Assembly: GCA_028583605.1 (NCBI GenBank)
Contig: CM053333.1
Span: 12,981,638 to 13,045,637 of the forward strand
Direction of reading: 5' to 3'
DNA length: 64,000 nt
From: Dastarcus helophoroides
Taxonomy: Eukaryota > Arthropoda > Insecta > Coleoptera > Bothrideridae
Positions 47,569 through 57,410 of this stretch are shown here, piece by piece; positions within the stretch are counted from its first letter, which is position 1; each line of letters starts with the position of its first letter. The translations under genes were made by a program, and so were the position numbers. The notes under the pieces are model-generated. The model did no database searches. It worked only from the letters and a program-made list of their open reading frames with translations, and was not told where the DNA came from.

Positions 47569-47730
47569 TCAATCCACTCGCAAAGGATAGCCCTATTATA
47601 CCTTCAAAGCACCGCGAGTAGGATGCAGAAACAAGGATAGATGGCCATGGACAGCCTTCTTAAACAAGGATAGGTTGTAATTTTTGGGGAAAATTCCGTT
47701 TGGTAACGATCTCCATAGCTTGGAAGTTTT
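47569..47730 (-). mobile_element. LINE-A 3' fragment
   Basis: CAATCCACTCGCAAAGGATA, then ACAAGGATAGGTTGTAATTT and TCCATAGCTTGGAAGTTTT, the minus-strand LINE-A tail. It is truncated where an F1 copy starts at 47738. Confidence 0.8.
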
Positions 47731-47737
47731 TGAAAAC

Positions 47738-47915
47738 ATTAAAAAACACAACAAAGGTTGCTCTAACGCGTTTTGATAGCCAAGCTATCATCTTCAGAGA
47801 GATACTAAAGAAGTATCTCTCTGAAGATGATAGCTTGACTATTGAAACGCGTCAGAGCGACCTCTGTTGTGTTATTAATCTTTCTTGGTTTCAAGGGACT
47901 AGATTTTTTATTTTA
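47738..47915. mobile_element. F1 fold-back, copy h (palindromic centre intact)
   Basis: The best-preserved F1 centre. GCTATCATCTTCAGAG, AGATACT, AAAGA, AGTATCT and CTCTGAAGATGATAGC form a near-perfect palindrome. Both arms then continue into GAAACGCG and AACAAAGG-type sequence. The left arm is truncated at CATTAAAAAACAC, and the right arm ends in AGGGACTAGATTTTT. Confidence 0.85.
47817..47857 (+). ncRNA. Hammerhead-like motif in F1 copy h
   Basis: CTCT (47817-47820), CTGAAGA (47821-47827), one extra T (47828), stem II GATAG (47829-47833) pairing with CTATT (47839-47843), GAAA (47844-47847), self-complementary ACGCGT (47847-47852), cleavage-type C at 47853, and AGAG (47854-47857), which pairs with CTCT. 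The extra base between CTGAAGA and stem II departs from the canonical core. The mirror-image arm has GAAA changed to AAAA. Confidence 0.4.
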
Positions 47916-49573
47916 GTGTTTCCATCAAGATTAAACTTTTAAACAATTTTTTGCATCTCCTGGTGTAGGAATTTTTGCCGTACAAAATTAAACTTTCAGC
48001 TCTCTTATTTTGTCACTTTTTACGTAGTTTAAAATGAATTAAATTTCTGAAAGTTTCTACTTGAATTTACATTTGTTCCATGCACTTTCGACTTGAAACT
48101 CTTAATTATTTGTAAGACATTTTGAAACAATAACTTGGACATTTTTTTACCATCTTGGGTTTTTTCTCCAAACTTGTTTTCTAAACATTTGATCGGGAAA
48201 CTTTAATATTTTTCAAAGTTTTAAGGTAATCATCGAGATTTCGACTTTTCTCTGGAAATTTCGAAAAAATAAATAATCATAAAATGCAAGTTTGAATTGA
48301 AGTTGCGACTTGCTCCAAATAACTTTAACCCCTCCAGTTTATAAATTGAAAGTATTACGTTTTATAGGATAACAAATTTATTGAAAATTTAAAAGGCTAT
48401 CAAAATCTTAAAAAGATAATATTTAGAATGATGCGAATTTCATCTCAAAATCTCTATTGTAGTGTTAAAAAATTTCAGATTTTACGTTTTTGATATTTTT
48501 ATTTTCAAAACAGAGGTAGTAAAATTCCTATACTCAAATCTGATCATATACTATTGGAAATGGGATGTGTATGAACTATTTAGTTCAATGAAACAATGAA
48601 ATTAATTATCGAGACTTTATTTATTCAAGAGGTCTCGGAAGGTGTGTGTTGTTGCGACGAAATTATAATCTCAACTTCACAGTCGAAAAGAAATCTTTTC
48701 GTAATATTTCCAAATACATCTGGTCTATTTCATGATACACTGCTAATATACATGTCAACGTTAATCCCTTAAAACCTATATTCAGAAAAGGGACTGACCA
48801 GTGTTCTTAGAATTAATCATCCACCTTAGAGTGTTCCAAATAAGTTGAAGTACCCGTATCAGATTTTCAGTATCAGTATCAGTTTCGTAAAAGATACAGC
48901 GAAACCCATAAAGCATTCGAGGGTGTCTAATATTTTACTTTAAAATAAGTACCGATAGATTTTTGCTCTCACGTTTTGAACGTGATTTCCAACATATACC
49001 AATACAAAATTGCTGCCCACCAAAAATTATTCGCAAACCCCTCTTTCGAGTCATTTAACTGAACTGTCGTTGGAATTCGGTTTTGGGGTACACGCGGCGC
49101 TCTCTTTCGCTATTTAAGGGTGAACGAAATGGTCCGCCACTGGTGTATTAGATCGTTGGAGCTGTCCGGCGATGACGCATTTCTATCTCCGAATTGTATG
49201 CTGAGCGTATCACTTTTCGCAGTGTACTTATTTACATGGTGTCGATCAATAGAGGGGGGGTATATTATCGAGGTCTGTCGCCAGCCATCAGCCTAAAGCG
49301 ACATATAGAGACCGTCGAAGTCTTTCACAAGCGATGTGGATCGTCACCTACCGCCATACGCTGGTCTCTTACCCCTTTTATCTGATTATCGCACCCCAAT
49401 GTGATTCACTGTGTATATTTGTACATTCACGGGTATTTGTCATTGATTATTTTTTTGCAGGAGCATTGATTTTAATTTTTTTTATATATTTTGTTGATTT
49501 AGTCGTTTTAAATAGGAGTATATAATAAACCCTGGTTTATCCAGAACTTTATTTAAAAAATAAAACCACGAAT
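47916..49573. other. No recognisable feature; weak A/T microrepeat at 48000-48500
   Basis: A GC-richer patch at 49070-49400 (CGCGGCGCTCTCTTTCGCTA then TTTAAGGG) could be promoter-like. No ORF with a known domain follows. Confidence 0.35.
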
Positions 49574-50045
49574 TCGATTTTTACGATTATTTCCTTCAGG
49601 TGCTTTTTTTTGTATTTCGGTTTTGGTGTAAGTTATAATTTCAATTCACTACTCATAATGAAATATCTTTAATTAACGACAGTTCATTTAGGAAAAAAGG
49701 AAGAAAAAATCAGATGAAGGACAAGGCTTTAAGCTCAGGTCACTAAAGAGTGCATGCGCTGGTTTTGATTTTATACATCACTACTATCTAAAGTATCGTT
49801 TTTTTCGAATTTCTGTAATTTTTCCCTTTAAGTGCATTTGTTTTGTATTTCGGCAGCTATATACATATGTTGTAATTTTAATCTATTTTTTATAATAAAA
49901 TGTCCGTAACTAATGACAGATTTTCATTAAAAAAATAAATCATATCAAATTCATAAGTGGGCTTTTATTTTCTGGACACTAAAAGCTGAATGCGCCAGAT
50001 TTTATAACATTTTTAAATATTACGTACTACTACCAGTACTACTAG
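49574..50045 (+). repeat. Diverged direct tandem duplication, ~230 bp units
   Basis: Unit 1 (about 49574-49797) and unit 2 (about 49798-50045) share TTTTTGTATTTCGG, GTTATAATTT against GTTGTAATTT, a CGACAGTTCATT against TGACAGATTTTCATT pair, and GCATGCGC against GAATGCGC, in the same order. There is no coding content and no hammerhead-like core. Confidence 0.6.
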
Positions 50046-50204
50046 TAAATCTTTACAAGTTACGAAGCGATAAATTGGTACATGCAAAAGTCGGTAAGGT
50101 TCCAAGAAAAAAATTCCCAAAACATATTACTTTAAACTTTTATTTATCACCCAAAAAGGATTACCAACTTGACCAAGAGTCCCACATACTCCCTTTAATT
50201 TATA

Positions 50205-51042
50205 TACAGGGTGATTCATTTATTAATTTTAAGGGAAGATAGATACAAATGAGTAAAATGTAAACGTTGAGATCAACGCTGCAACTAATGAATTAAATTT
50301 GCTGTTGTGGATGCAAATGTTAAAAGTGGTTAATACTCGAGAGTTATTTCCAGACGTTTTATTTTTTGTGACCCTTTGTAATACGATGGAAATTATTTAA
50401 ACTATATGTAGTTTACCGACGAATTATCACTTTTTTCATGCGCCCGAAAGGTCTAAAATAGTTCGGAAAAGAGGCACTCGAGCATTAATGTAAGTAAATT
50501 GTACCTATTCTAACTATGGGCTATCGTTAACATATTTTTTATAAACAACAACCTAACTGTTAACTAACGTTAATATGCTTCAAAATTAAATAAACCTGTG
50601 CGTCTTATCGTTATTTATTCTGTAGAATTAATATTTTATTTTGATTCGTTTGTGTTCGTTTCTTTTTTGAACTTGCGTTTTACTTTTCGTCAGACCGATT
50701 GAATAACGAAATAAAAAAATGTAACAAGTTTTAAGTGTATGAAAATATAAATACTTATTCGTCAAAATAACTAATAGAGATTTGTTGCCCATTAATTAGC
50801 GATATTTCGCCCTCGCCAGTTCAGCTTATCATTCCAGCTGGTGAGTGGATGATAACGTGATCAGCGTCTGTTGTCGTAAAACATTTAATGTGGTCATTAG
50901 CGCCGGGCTTTTGGTGGTCAATGGGTTGATTTGAGTCTATTTTAAAAAGTCGAATAAACATATTTTTTTCAAATTTCTGTTTTTACTTAGCCTTCCGAAC
51001 ACCTAGTTAAAATTAATGCCATTATGATTGCATCACCCTGTA
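50205..51042. mobile_element. TACAGGGTG-type TIR element (838 bp)
   Basis: The left end TACAGGGTGATTCATT and the right end (reverse-complemented) TACAGGGTGATGCAATC each lead into TTAATTTTAA. TATA precedes and follows. It is non-coding, and its first 145 bp match the split copy at 41040-42831, which has extra sequence in the middle. Confidence 0.65.
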
Positions 51043-51138
51043 TATCACGGGTACATGATATTTACAATACATAACTAAATATAAACTGCTTGCCTGTTCC
51101 TCTTCACCAAGCATCTCGATCCATGGCATGAGCTTCCC

Positions 51139-51690
51139 CTAGATTTTTGGCTTCCATCGCTTTTCTAATCCCTTCGTTCCAGCTGCGTCCAGGTTTTCTC
51201 TTTTTCCACGGCCAGGAATTCTCCAGCAGATTATTCTTTTTGGCCACCGTTCGTCTGGCATTCTTAATAAATGTCCAAACCATTTAAGTCCTCGTCTCTC
51301 GATGCGGTCAACTACGGTTTCTCGAGCATCCATTATGTTTCAAATTTCTTCATTAGTTTTCCGTTCCAATCTTGAGAATCTAGCACTTCGACGTAGATAA
51401 TCCATTTTAACAGAAGTAACTCTTCTTCGTAAATCTGCGTTCAGTGACCACACCTCACACCCATAAATGAGAACCGATTCTATCATCGCTCTTCCGATTC
51501 TTTTTTTGTTCTTCTTTGAAATGCTTTTTTCCCAACATATGGAATTTAGACATCCTAGTACTTTTCGACTTTGATTAATGCGGTGCTTAATTTCTGCTTC
51601 TCCCTGTCCATTTTTATCAATTGTAGCTCGCAAATATTTGAAATTAGCGACCTGGTTGATTTCCACATCGTTATTGATGAGAACCTGGAA
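51139..51690 (-). pseudogene. RTE-like LINE C-terminal region
   Basis: Minus strand: FKYLRATIDKNGQGEAEI, KHRINQSRKVLGCLNSI, MIESVLIYGCEVWSLN, RRVTSVKMDYLRRSARFSRL, a stop, then RIERRGLKWFGHLLRMPDER and WPKRI. These are the thumb and C-terminal blocks of RTE/BovB-type polymerases, including the 'YGxExW' and 'LxWxGHxxRM' motifs. One stop separates the two ORFs. The preceding coding part is cut by the LINE-A insertion. Confidence 0.8.
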
Positions 51691-51698
51691 TGATGCAT

Positions 51699-52003
51699 CA
51701 GAACTAATAGGATTGATCCCCCCAAGGGCAAGATTCTTGAGGCGTACTAGACAGACGGAGACAGCAAACTCCTGTACGGTCCAGTTTGACACAGTGAGGA
51801 CTTCTGTCTACGAAGACTCTTTTTTCTATAGAACTTCCAAGTTATGGAACTTGTTACCGAAAGGAATTCTCCCCAAAAATAACAACCTATTCTTGTTTAA
51901 GAAGGCGGTTTATCGCCATCTACCTTGTTTCTGCATCCTACTCGCAGTGCTTTGAAAGCATAATGGAATTACTCTTTGCGATTGGATTAAACTTAAAAAA
52001 AAA
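51699..52003 (+). mobile_element. LINE-A 3' fragment inserted in the RTE-like LINE
   Basis: AGAACTAATAGGATTGATCC to TTAAACTT and an A-run (51995-52003), in the opposite orientation to its host. By eye it is one of the LINE-A copies closest to the main copy at 21670-21964. No target duplication is visible. Confidence 0.85.
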
Positions 52004-52186
52004 GAGTATTCCATCTTCGACAAGCTTACTTGACGACCCCATTTAGCATAGTCGCTTAATCATATATTTCAAGTCGCTAATATGACTTGGTCGTCAGCAA
52101 AACTTAAAGAGAAAAGAGACTAGGAACCCCATTCCTCCGATTTGCAGTTTCTGCTTTCTCAAAGTTGCTTCTACATATAAATTAAA

Positions 52187-53002
52187 TCAAAGAGGTGACA
52201 TACTGGTGCCTTGTCTTAAGCCTTTTGTAATTCTGAACGGACTCGACAAATTGGAACCGATTTTTATTTGGGTGTGGTTATCTTTGTACATTTCCTGGAT
52301 TACTGCTAGAATTTGTTTGTTTATGTTGAGAGACTGTAGTGCTTTCCAAAGCCTTTTTTTAGGGACTGAATCGTACGTTTTTTCCAAATCAATAAACGCC
52401 ACATATAGTTCTTGTCCAACCGCTATTTTTTTCCATTAATTGTTGTAAAATAAATAAATTATCTGTGGACGATCCAAGTGGTGTAAATCCACTTTAGTCT
52501 TCCCCTATTTCATTTCCTACGTCTTCTTGAATTTTTTCATGGATGATTTTTCCAAATAGTCTAGCAAACGTACAAATGACACTCCTCTATAGCAGTTGGG
52601 GTCTTTGCTATTACCTTTTTTAAAAATTGAAACCAAATTAGCCTTTTTCCATTGTCGGAAACACTCACAGAACATTGTAGTAATCCGTTCAATAAGGCTT
52701 CGTCAACCTTCTTTTAACACTTTCACAGGAACATCACCTGGACCTGGAGATCGTCTGTTTTTCATTTTTTGTAGTGCGGTGTTTATATTTTGTTCTGTAA
52801 TTCTTACATCCGAGGTAAGATATAGTTGCTCATCTTTTAGATATTCAATTTGATATTGGGGTCTATCTTCTGTTAGCAATTTTATGTAGTGCTGTTCCCA
52901 CTGGTTCGTTGGTATTGAAGTATCAGCTACTTTATTTACATAATCAGTTTTTAAATTCGTTATAGACCTCCACATTTTTGTCGTCTGAGCGCCCCCAAGC
53001 AA
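52187..53002 (-). pseudogene. RTE-like reverse transcriptase domain
   Basis: Minus strand. At 52703-53002 are MWRSITNLKTDYVNK and LTSDVRITEQNINTALQKMK, then NRRSPGPGDVPVKVLKEG (the 'KxxGxDxIPxExLK' start of RT). At 52187-52402 is MAFIDLEKTYDSVPKKRLW, with the first catalytic Asp followed by KTYDSV, then GLRQGTSMSPL (motif B). Stops and frameshifts lie between the pieces. The YADD box would fall in the decayed stretch near 52100. Confidence 0.85.
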
Positions 53003-53510
53003 GCCTTCAATTTCTAGGCATTTTTGATCCCATAAAATATTTTTTTGTTTCTTAATTTTTGTTCGTAGTTCCTTGCAGTTTTCTTGATAAAATAGACGGT
53101 TTTGTGGTGTTTAATCTGCTAACCAGTTCTTGTAGTTTTTATTTTTTTCATCTATTAGGATACCTATTTCTTCTGTTAGTCAAGGAGGTCTTTCTCTATG
53201 CTTTCATTCTTGCTCCGTACCCAATACTTTAAAGGCTGTTTCTTTAATTATTTTCTTGAGACTCTCATATTCTGGTTCAACGTCTTCTTACTTGTAGATC
53301 TGCGTCAGTTTAATTTTGAATCTGTGGCGCAATAATGCCCTAATGCTCTGCTGACGAAGGAAATTTAATTTATATTTCGCTGTAAGGATAAGTTCTGCAT
53401 TTGTGACAATACCCTGCTTCATTTTGCTTTTATAAGGACCGATTATGTTTGAGGTCAGCAGGTAATGAGCAGATCCGCAACTAACTCCTCTCTTGACCCT
53501 TCAATCATAA

Positions 53511-53570
53511 ATTCAAATACAAAACTTGTTCCCTGAAACCAAGAAAGATTAAGAAACACAACAAACGTCG
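53511..53570 (-). mobile_element. F1 fragment, copy i
   Basis: ATTCAAATACAAAACTTGTT, CCCTGAAACCAAGAAAG and AAACACAACAAACG: 60 bp of the F1 arm without the palindromic centre, inside the RTE-like endonuclease region. Confidence 0.7.
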
Positions 53571-53599
53571 TTACCAAAATTATGCCTTTAATCATAATA

Positions 53600-54320
53600 T
53601 TGAAGATTAGATTTCCGTTTTACAGTAATTTAATCAATAATAGATTTTTGGCTTAAAGAGAGTCTTTCCCATGTATATTTGTGAATGTCTTCATGTGGAA
53701 AAATGTGTTTAATATTTTTAAATTGTATTGCTTGCAAGTCTCAATTAAAGTCTCTCCCGAACCATTAACTGCACGATTTCTTCACTGTCCTACTGTCCCA
53801 TCATCATTTCGGACACCTACTCTGGCATTTAAGTTCCCTGCTAATATGATTTCTTGATGGTGCTTCGCTGAATCCAGAGTTTGTGTTAGTTTCTCGTAGA
53901 ACTGGTCTTTGGTTATCTGGTTTGAATCATCAGTTGGTGCGTGCACTCCTGTGAAAAGCGTTTCCAGCCCATAAACGATTGAATCGATGTTATAATTCGA
54001 TCTGATATATAAGAATAATCTTTAATATATCTTCTTTGTGATTTTTTTATAAATAGCCGGACTTTTGATCTTTATCTACCCCTAACCAAAAGTGTAGGTA
54101 CTCACCGAGAGTTTCACTCCCTTGACCTTTCTTTTTTGTTTCTGTAAGAACTGCGATATCGACTCCTAGCGATGCTAGTCCAGACTGAATTTTAGATATT
54201 TTGTTCGTCATGCCTTGCGTGTTCCAAGTACACTATCATTTTCCTTGGTAGTCGTCTTCGTTGCTTCCCAATCGTGTTCCGAGACTTGTTTCCTATATCT
54301 TAAGAATTCAACTTGTTTCT
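53600..54320 (-). pseudogene. RTE-like apurinic-type endonuclease remnant
   Basis: Minus strand: SGLASLGVDIAVLTETKKKG carries the ET metal-binding pair of AP endonucleases. Farther on, DQFYEKLTQTLDSAKHHQEI and ILAGNLNARVGVRNDDGTVG correspond to the 'GDxNAxVG' motif, with the first Asp changed. The domain would nick target DNA to prime reverse transcription. Stops break it. Confidence 0.8.
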
Positions 54321-54326
54321 CTAGGT

Positions 54327-54993
54327 CAGGGGTTCCCAACTTTTTGTACTCTAGAGCACATTCTAAAATATTGGTAGAGTGGCGGGCACCACCTATTTTT
54401 AATCTACAAACGCCTTTCTCATTTTCCCATAGATTAATTTCTTATATTCATAATTTGTAAATAAATAATAAACAAAAAAGTTTCCAAATAATAAATTATT
54501 ATTCAAATTTCATACACACGGAGAAATGTATTTGCAAAACGTAAACAAAGTAAACAAAAAACAAATACAAAGAAAACATTTTATAAAAAATAAAATATCA
54601 ATATGTCAATGTGATCTTTGGCATCGGATATTATTGACCAGTGCTTCATAATTAGAAGAGTATGACGATAATCCTGTTAACAAACAATCATAAAGATGCT
54701 CATCGGTGAGTCGAGATCTATATCTTGATTTTATTGAGTTTATGTTTGAAAACAATGCTTCGCATGAATATGTCGAACCGAAAAATGATTCAATTTTATA
54801 TAATATCGCAAACATACGTATTTCATAAACCTAGGCACTCAAAAAAATTTAAACTCTAGCAAATAAATAAAAGTAATTCACATTTTTAATTAATGTTTAT
54901 GAAAAAATTCTGTCTATGTCGAATAGTGGCGGGCACATACGAATCGTTCCTCGGGCGCCATGGTGCCCGCGGGCACGAGGTTTGGAACCCCTG
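54327..54993 (-). mobile_element. Deleted hAT element (667 bp) keeping the hATC coding end
   Basis: TIRs are CAGGGGTTCCCAACTTTTT at the left and CAGGGGTTCCAAACCTCGTG (reverse-complemented) at the right. Target duplications are CTCTAGGT (54319-54326) and CTCTAGAT (54994-55001), one mismatch. Only the last part of the transposase gene remains, so the element arose by internal deletion and would depend on a full-length relative. Confidence 0.9.
54606..54815 (-). pseudogene. hAT transposase C-terminal dimerisation region (hATC)
   Basis: Minus-strand ORF of 69 codons: FGSTYSCEALFSNINSIKSR followed by YRSRLTDEHLYDCLLTGLSS matches the hATC block 'FxSTYxCExxFSxMxxIKSKxRSRLTDExL' shared by ZBED- and GTF2IRD2-like hAT transposases. 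The domain normally mediates transposase dimer formation. The DNA-binding zinc finger and catalytic core are absent. Confidence 0.85.
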
Positions 54994-55090
54994 CTCTAGA
55001 TGATGAGGAGTGTCCTATCCTTCTAACACTCTACTAGGAGGACCAGGACTTTTTGTCAGGGTTGTCTCGCTTAGCCGAAAGATTTTGGTT

Positions 55091-56130
55091 TTAAGGCGCC
55101 GAAATTTCGCCCTCACCCTCTTCCATTATCTACAGGGCGCACACTAATTGTACGCCATGCACCCAAGGTCGCACGGTTGAAACTTTTGTGGACGCTGGAA
55201 GTAGGATTCGCTGGCAAAGCTTGTAAGATGGCAGTAGGGGTTTTTCCGAGGATTTGCTGCTCAGGCATGTTTCGGATACATACCTGAGTCTCGAGATCGT
55301 ACCAGCATTTGACCCCACTCTCCTTAATTTGAGTCGGAAATTGAAATTTTGAGATTAAACTGGAAATTTCAAGAAAAAATTGAGATGTCGTGTTAAAAGG
55401 AAAATATTGAGGAAAAAATTAAAATCTCAAGTATAACAATTGACTTTAGAAAAAAAGTCGAAGTTTGAAGAAAGTTGTTTGAAGAAAGAATTCCAGGATT
55501 CTGAAATTTTTCTTGTTTAGTGCCTTGTTAACTATTATCTATCCTACAAATACACTGATGATAATCAGTGTTTGCTTTGTTTGGAAAACACTAATAGACA
55601 CTACAATACAAAATGAAAAAATTGTTTCTTTATCATACTATCACATGTGCGTTGATGCACGCTTTTATTTAAAAGGAAATTCCACTGAAAACATTTAGAC
55701 CACGAAGAACTCGAGAACATTAACTGGAATTGCGAAAATCTAATTTTAAATGAGATTAGAAGATTGTTTAAAAGCCCGAATAGAAGTTTATGAGACTTAA
55801 TTTTGTTTTGAATAATGCTAAAGGCTTTCCAAAACTAAAACTATAAATTTAAAGAACGCGGGTGTTTAATGTAATAGATGTAGCCGAGATCGGAGCGAGA
55901 CAAAAACTCCATAATACGAACCATTTAAAAGTTTGGGAACATTCCGCTAGAGATCCGTAACGCCCCTTTACTAAAAAATCGTTTAGACTTGGTTTTAGCA
56001 CACGGACCTTCATCATAGTTATACACTTAGCGATCGAATATTGATCTTTTTTTATTTGTTCTTTTATTTCACGTCCAAGTTAGTAGAAACCATTCAAATC
56101 ATTAGATTTATGGTTAACGATGTACTTTTT
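55091..56130. other. No recognisable feature; short A/T microrepeat at 55330-55520
   Basis: 55095-55320 is GC-balanced, with a 62-codon minus-strand ORF that may be RTE-like 5' sequence. The remainder is AT-rich and featureless. Confidence 0.35.
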
Positions 56131-56694
56131 TCATTCTTTCCTATCGCATATATCTTTCCGAAGGTAAGAACGCTCGGAATCGATCCGAAGAACAAGGAGT
56201 GACAGAAGGGAAAATAACACTAGTAAAAGTTTTGCCCTTCGATCTCTTACCACGCGCCAAAGGGCTCTGCTCACGTAGAAGCAGATTATCACCGCTGATA
56301 CTAACAATATAATATATAATAAACGTTTCCCTTTAAATTCTCGTTTAGACGCAGTCATTTTGCTGCTAGTCGAGAAAGAATTGCCTTCAGAAATGTTGGG
56401 GACAGAGAAGGAATCTTGGTCCCCACTGCAAAATAAACCGTTACGTTATTATCTCCGGCAATTATACTTACCTACAATTACAGGCAAATTACAAACTACT
56501 GCAAAGATTCTGCAGCCGCTCGCCTCATTTTCCTGACTTTCCTCGCAGCGCCCTCTATACATACGTTTCCCACCGTCTTTCGCACATATTGCTATTAAAA
56601 GAACCCCGACCCATACAAACTCGCTATTTGGAAGTCGCACATTGACACAAATAACGAATGGCGCTTTGTTTTTATCGAGACTTAACAATTCCAT
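56131..56694 (-). CDS. Candidate small gene: two ORFs with a possible ~70-bp intron
   Basis: Not a recognised family. The upstream ORF (56694 down to 56467) starts MELLSLDKNKAPFVICV and has a hydrophobic segment (FVWVGVLLIAIC) and a Cys-containing stretch. It runs into GTAG then GTAAGTAT, a near-perfect 5' splice site. TTTATTTTGCAG just above 56426 is a good acceptor. Splicing would add about 23 codons (GTKIPSLSPTFLKAILSRL), ending at a TGA that overlaps the ATG of the second ORF. That ORF (56131-56358, 75 codons) has two hydrophobic segments, LLYIILLVSAVIICFYV and LLLVLFSLLSLLVL. Composition is more codon-like than the surroundings. It could equally be chance. Confidence 0.25.
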
Positions 56695-56774
56695 TCATTT
56701 TTATTAGCTTTTCTGTGCTTTCTTTCGAAATTTCAGATCTTTGAAACTTCCTAAGATACGGTGGAAAATCAATT

Positions 56775-57410
56775 ACAAATCACTCAATGGGATATTTATC
56801 TCTTAAGTATTTATGTAGCTGACTAGTGGTATAAGGTGGAAATGTTCACAGCAAACGTACCATACTAGTGTAACCAAGGAACACTCAAACCAGTCTATGG
56901 TATTGGATGGAAATATTTTCAACTGTAGCACGTTCAGCTGTTTTATTACAAAAACATTTAATTGGCATTATTTGTTAAGTTTAATAAACAAAAACGCATG
57001 TTAGGCTGATGCAACTGGTATTTAACAGATATTGGTAGGTAACCCATAATACAAAAATATGTCTACATTACTAGTGACCGTTGTGACTTTTTTAATTAAA
57101 TGGTACATAACCTGGTTGTTGGTTGTAATTCTAAGAAATAATTGCTTCTATTGACATACACTAAAAATTTTCTCGAAGGCTACAGTCGAATAATAAATCA
57201 CTTAATAGGATTCAGATTTCCTAAGTATTTATGTATTTGACTAACGGTTATAAATTGTAAATGTCTACCTCAACCGTATCATACTGATGAGGCCAAGGAA
57301 GGCCAAAACCGGTGTATGGGGTTGTTCTTTGCAAATATCTTTAACTGTATATCTTCGACCGTTTCATTGCAGAACATTGAATTGACAAACATCGCTTACT
57401 TAAATCCCAA
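56775..57410 (+). mobile_element. F4 repeat, direct tandem dimer (period 419 bp)
   Basis: Two diverged units share AAGTATTTATGTA, GACTAGTGGT against GACTAACGGT, AACGTACCATACT against AACCGTATCATACT, CCAAGGAA, and TCTATGGTATTGG against TGTATGGGGTTG. The CTNNTGN boxes start at 56865 and 57284. No ORF. The arrangement (tandem non-coding units with a ribozyme-like core at the same point) parallels F3. Confidence 0.6.
57278..57319 (+). ncRNA. Degraded hammerhead-like motif in F4 unit 2
   Basis: TCATA then CTGATGA (57284-57290), stem II GGCC (57291-57294) pairing with GGCC (57301-57304), AAAA in place of GAAA (57305-57308), self-complementary ACCGGT (57308-57313), G at the cleavage position, and TATGG (57315-57319), which pairs with TCATA. 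Unit 1 keeps a perfect stem I (ACCATA against TATGGT) with a C cleavage base, but its CTGATGA box is CTAGTGT. Each copy has lost different core bases, as expected if an ancestral version was intact. Confidence 0.4.

Larger units (their letters stand above)
51060..55090 (-). mobile_element. RTE-like LINE, nearly full length, invaded by three elements
   Basis: On the minus strand, in order: apurinic-type endonuclease, reverse transcriptase and a C-terminal 'WFGHLLRM' domain, over about 3 kb of own sequence. Insertions: hAT at 54327-54993, F1 fragment at 53511-53570 and LINE-A at 51699-52003. The exact ends are not defined. 55090-55320 may be further 5' sequence. Confidence 0.75.

Noticed and set aside
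51690..52015. Target duplication around the LINE-A insertion in the RTE-like LINE
   Set aside because: GGAATGATGCATC and GAGTATTCCATC are not clear direct repeats.
53350..53385. CTGACGA box as a further hammerhead
   Set aside because: The next bases (AGGAAATTTAATT) form no stem II, and no stem I partner is present.
55550..55580. CTGATGATAATCAG hairpin
   Set aside because: It is a simple hairpin without GAAA or stem III and reads as chance.
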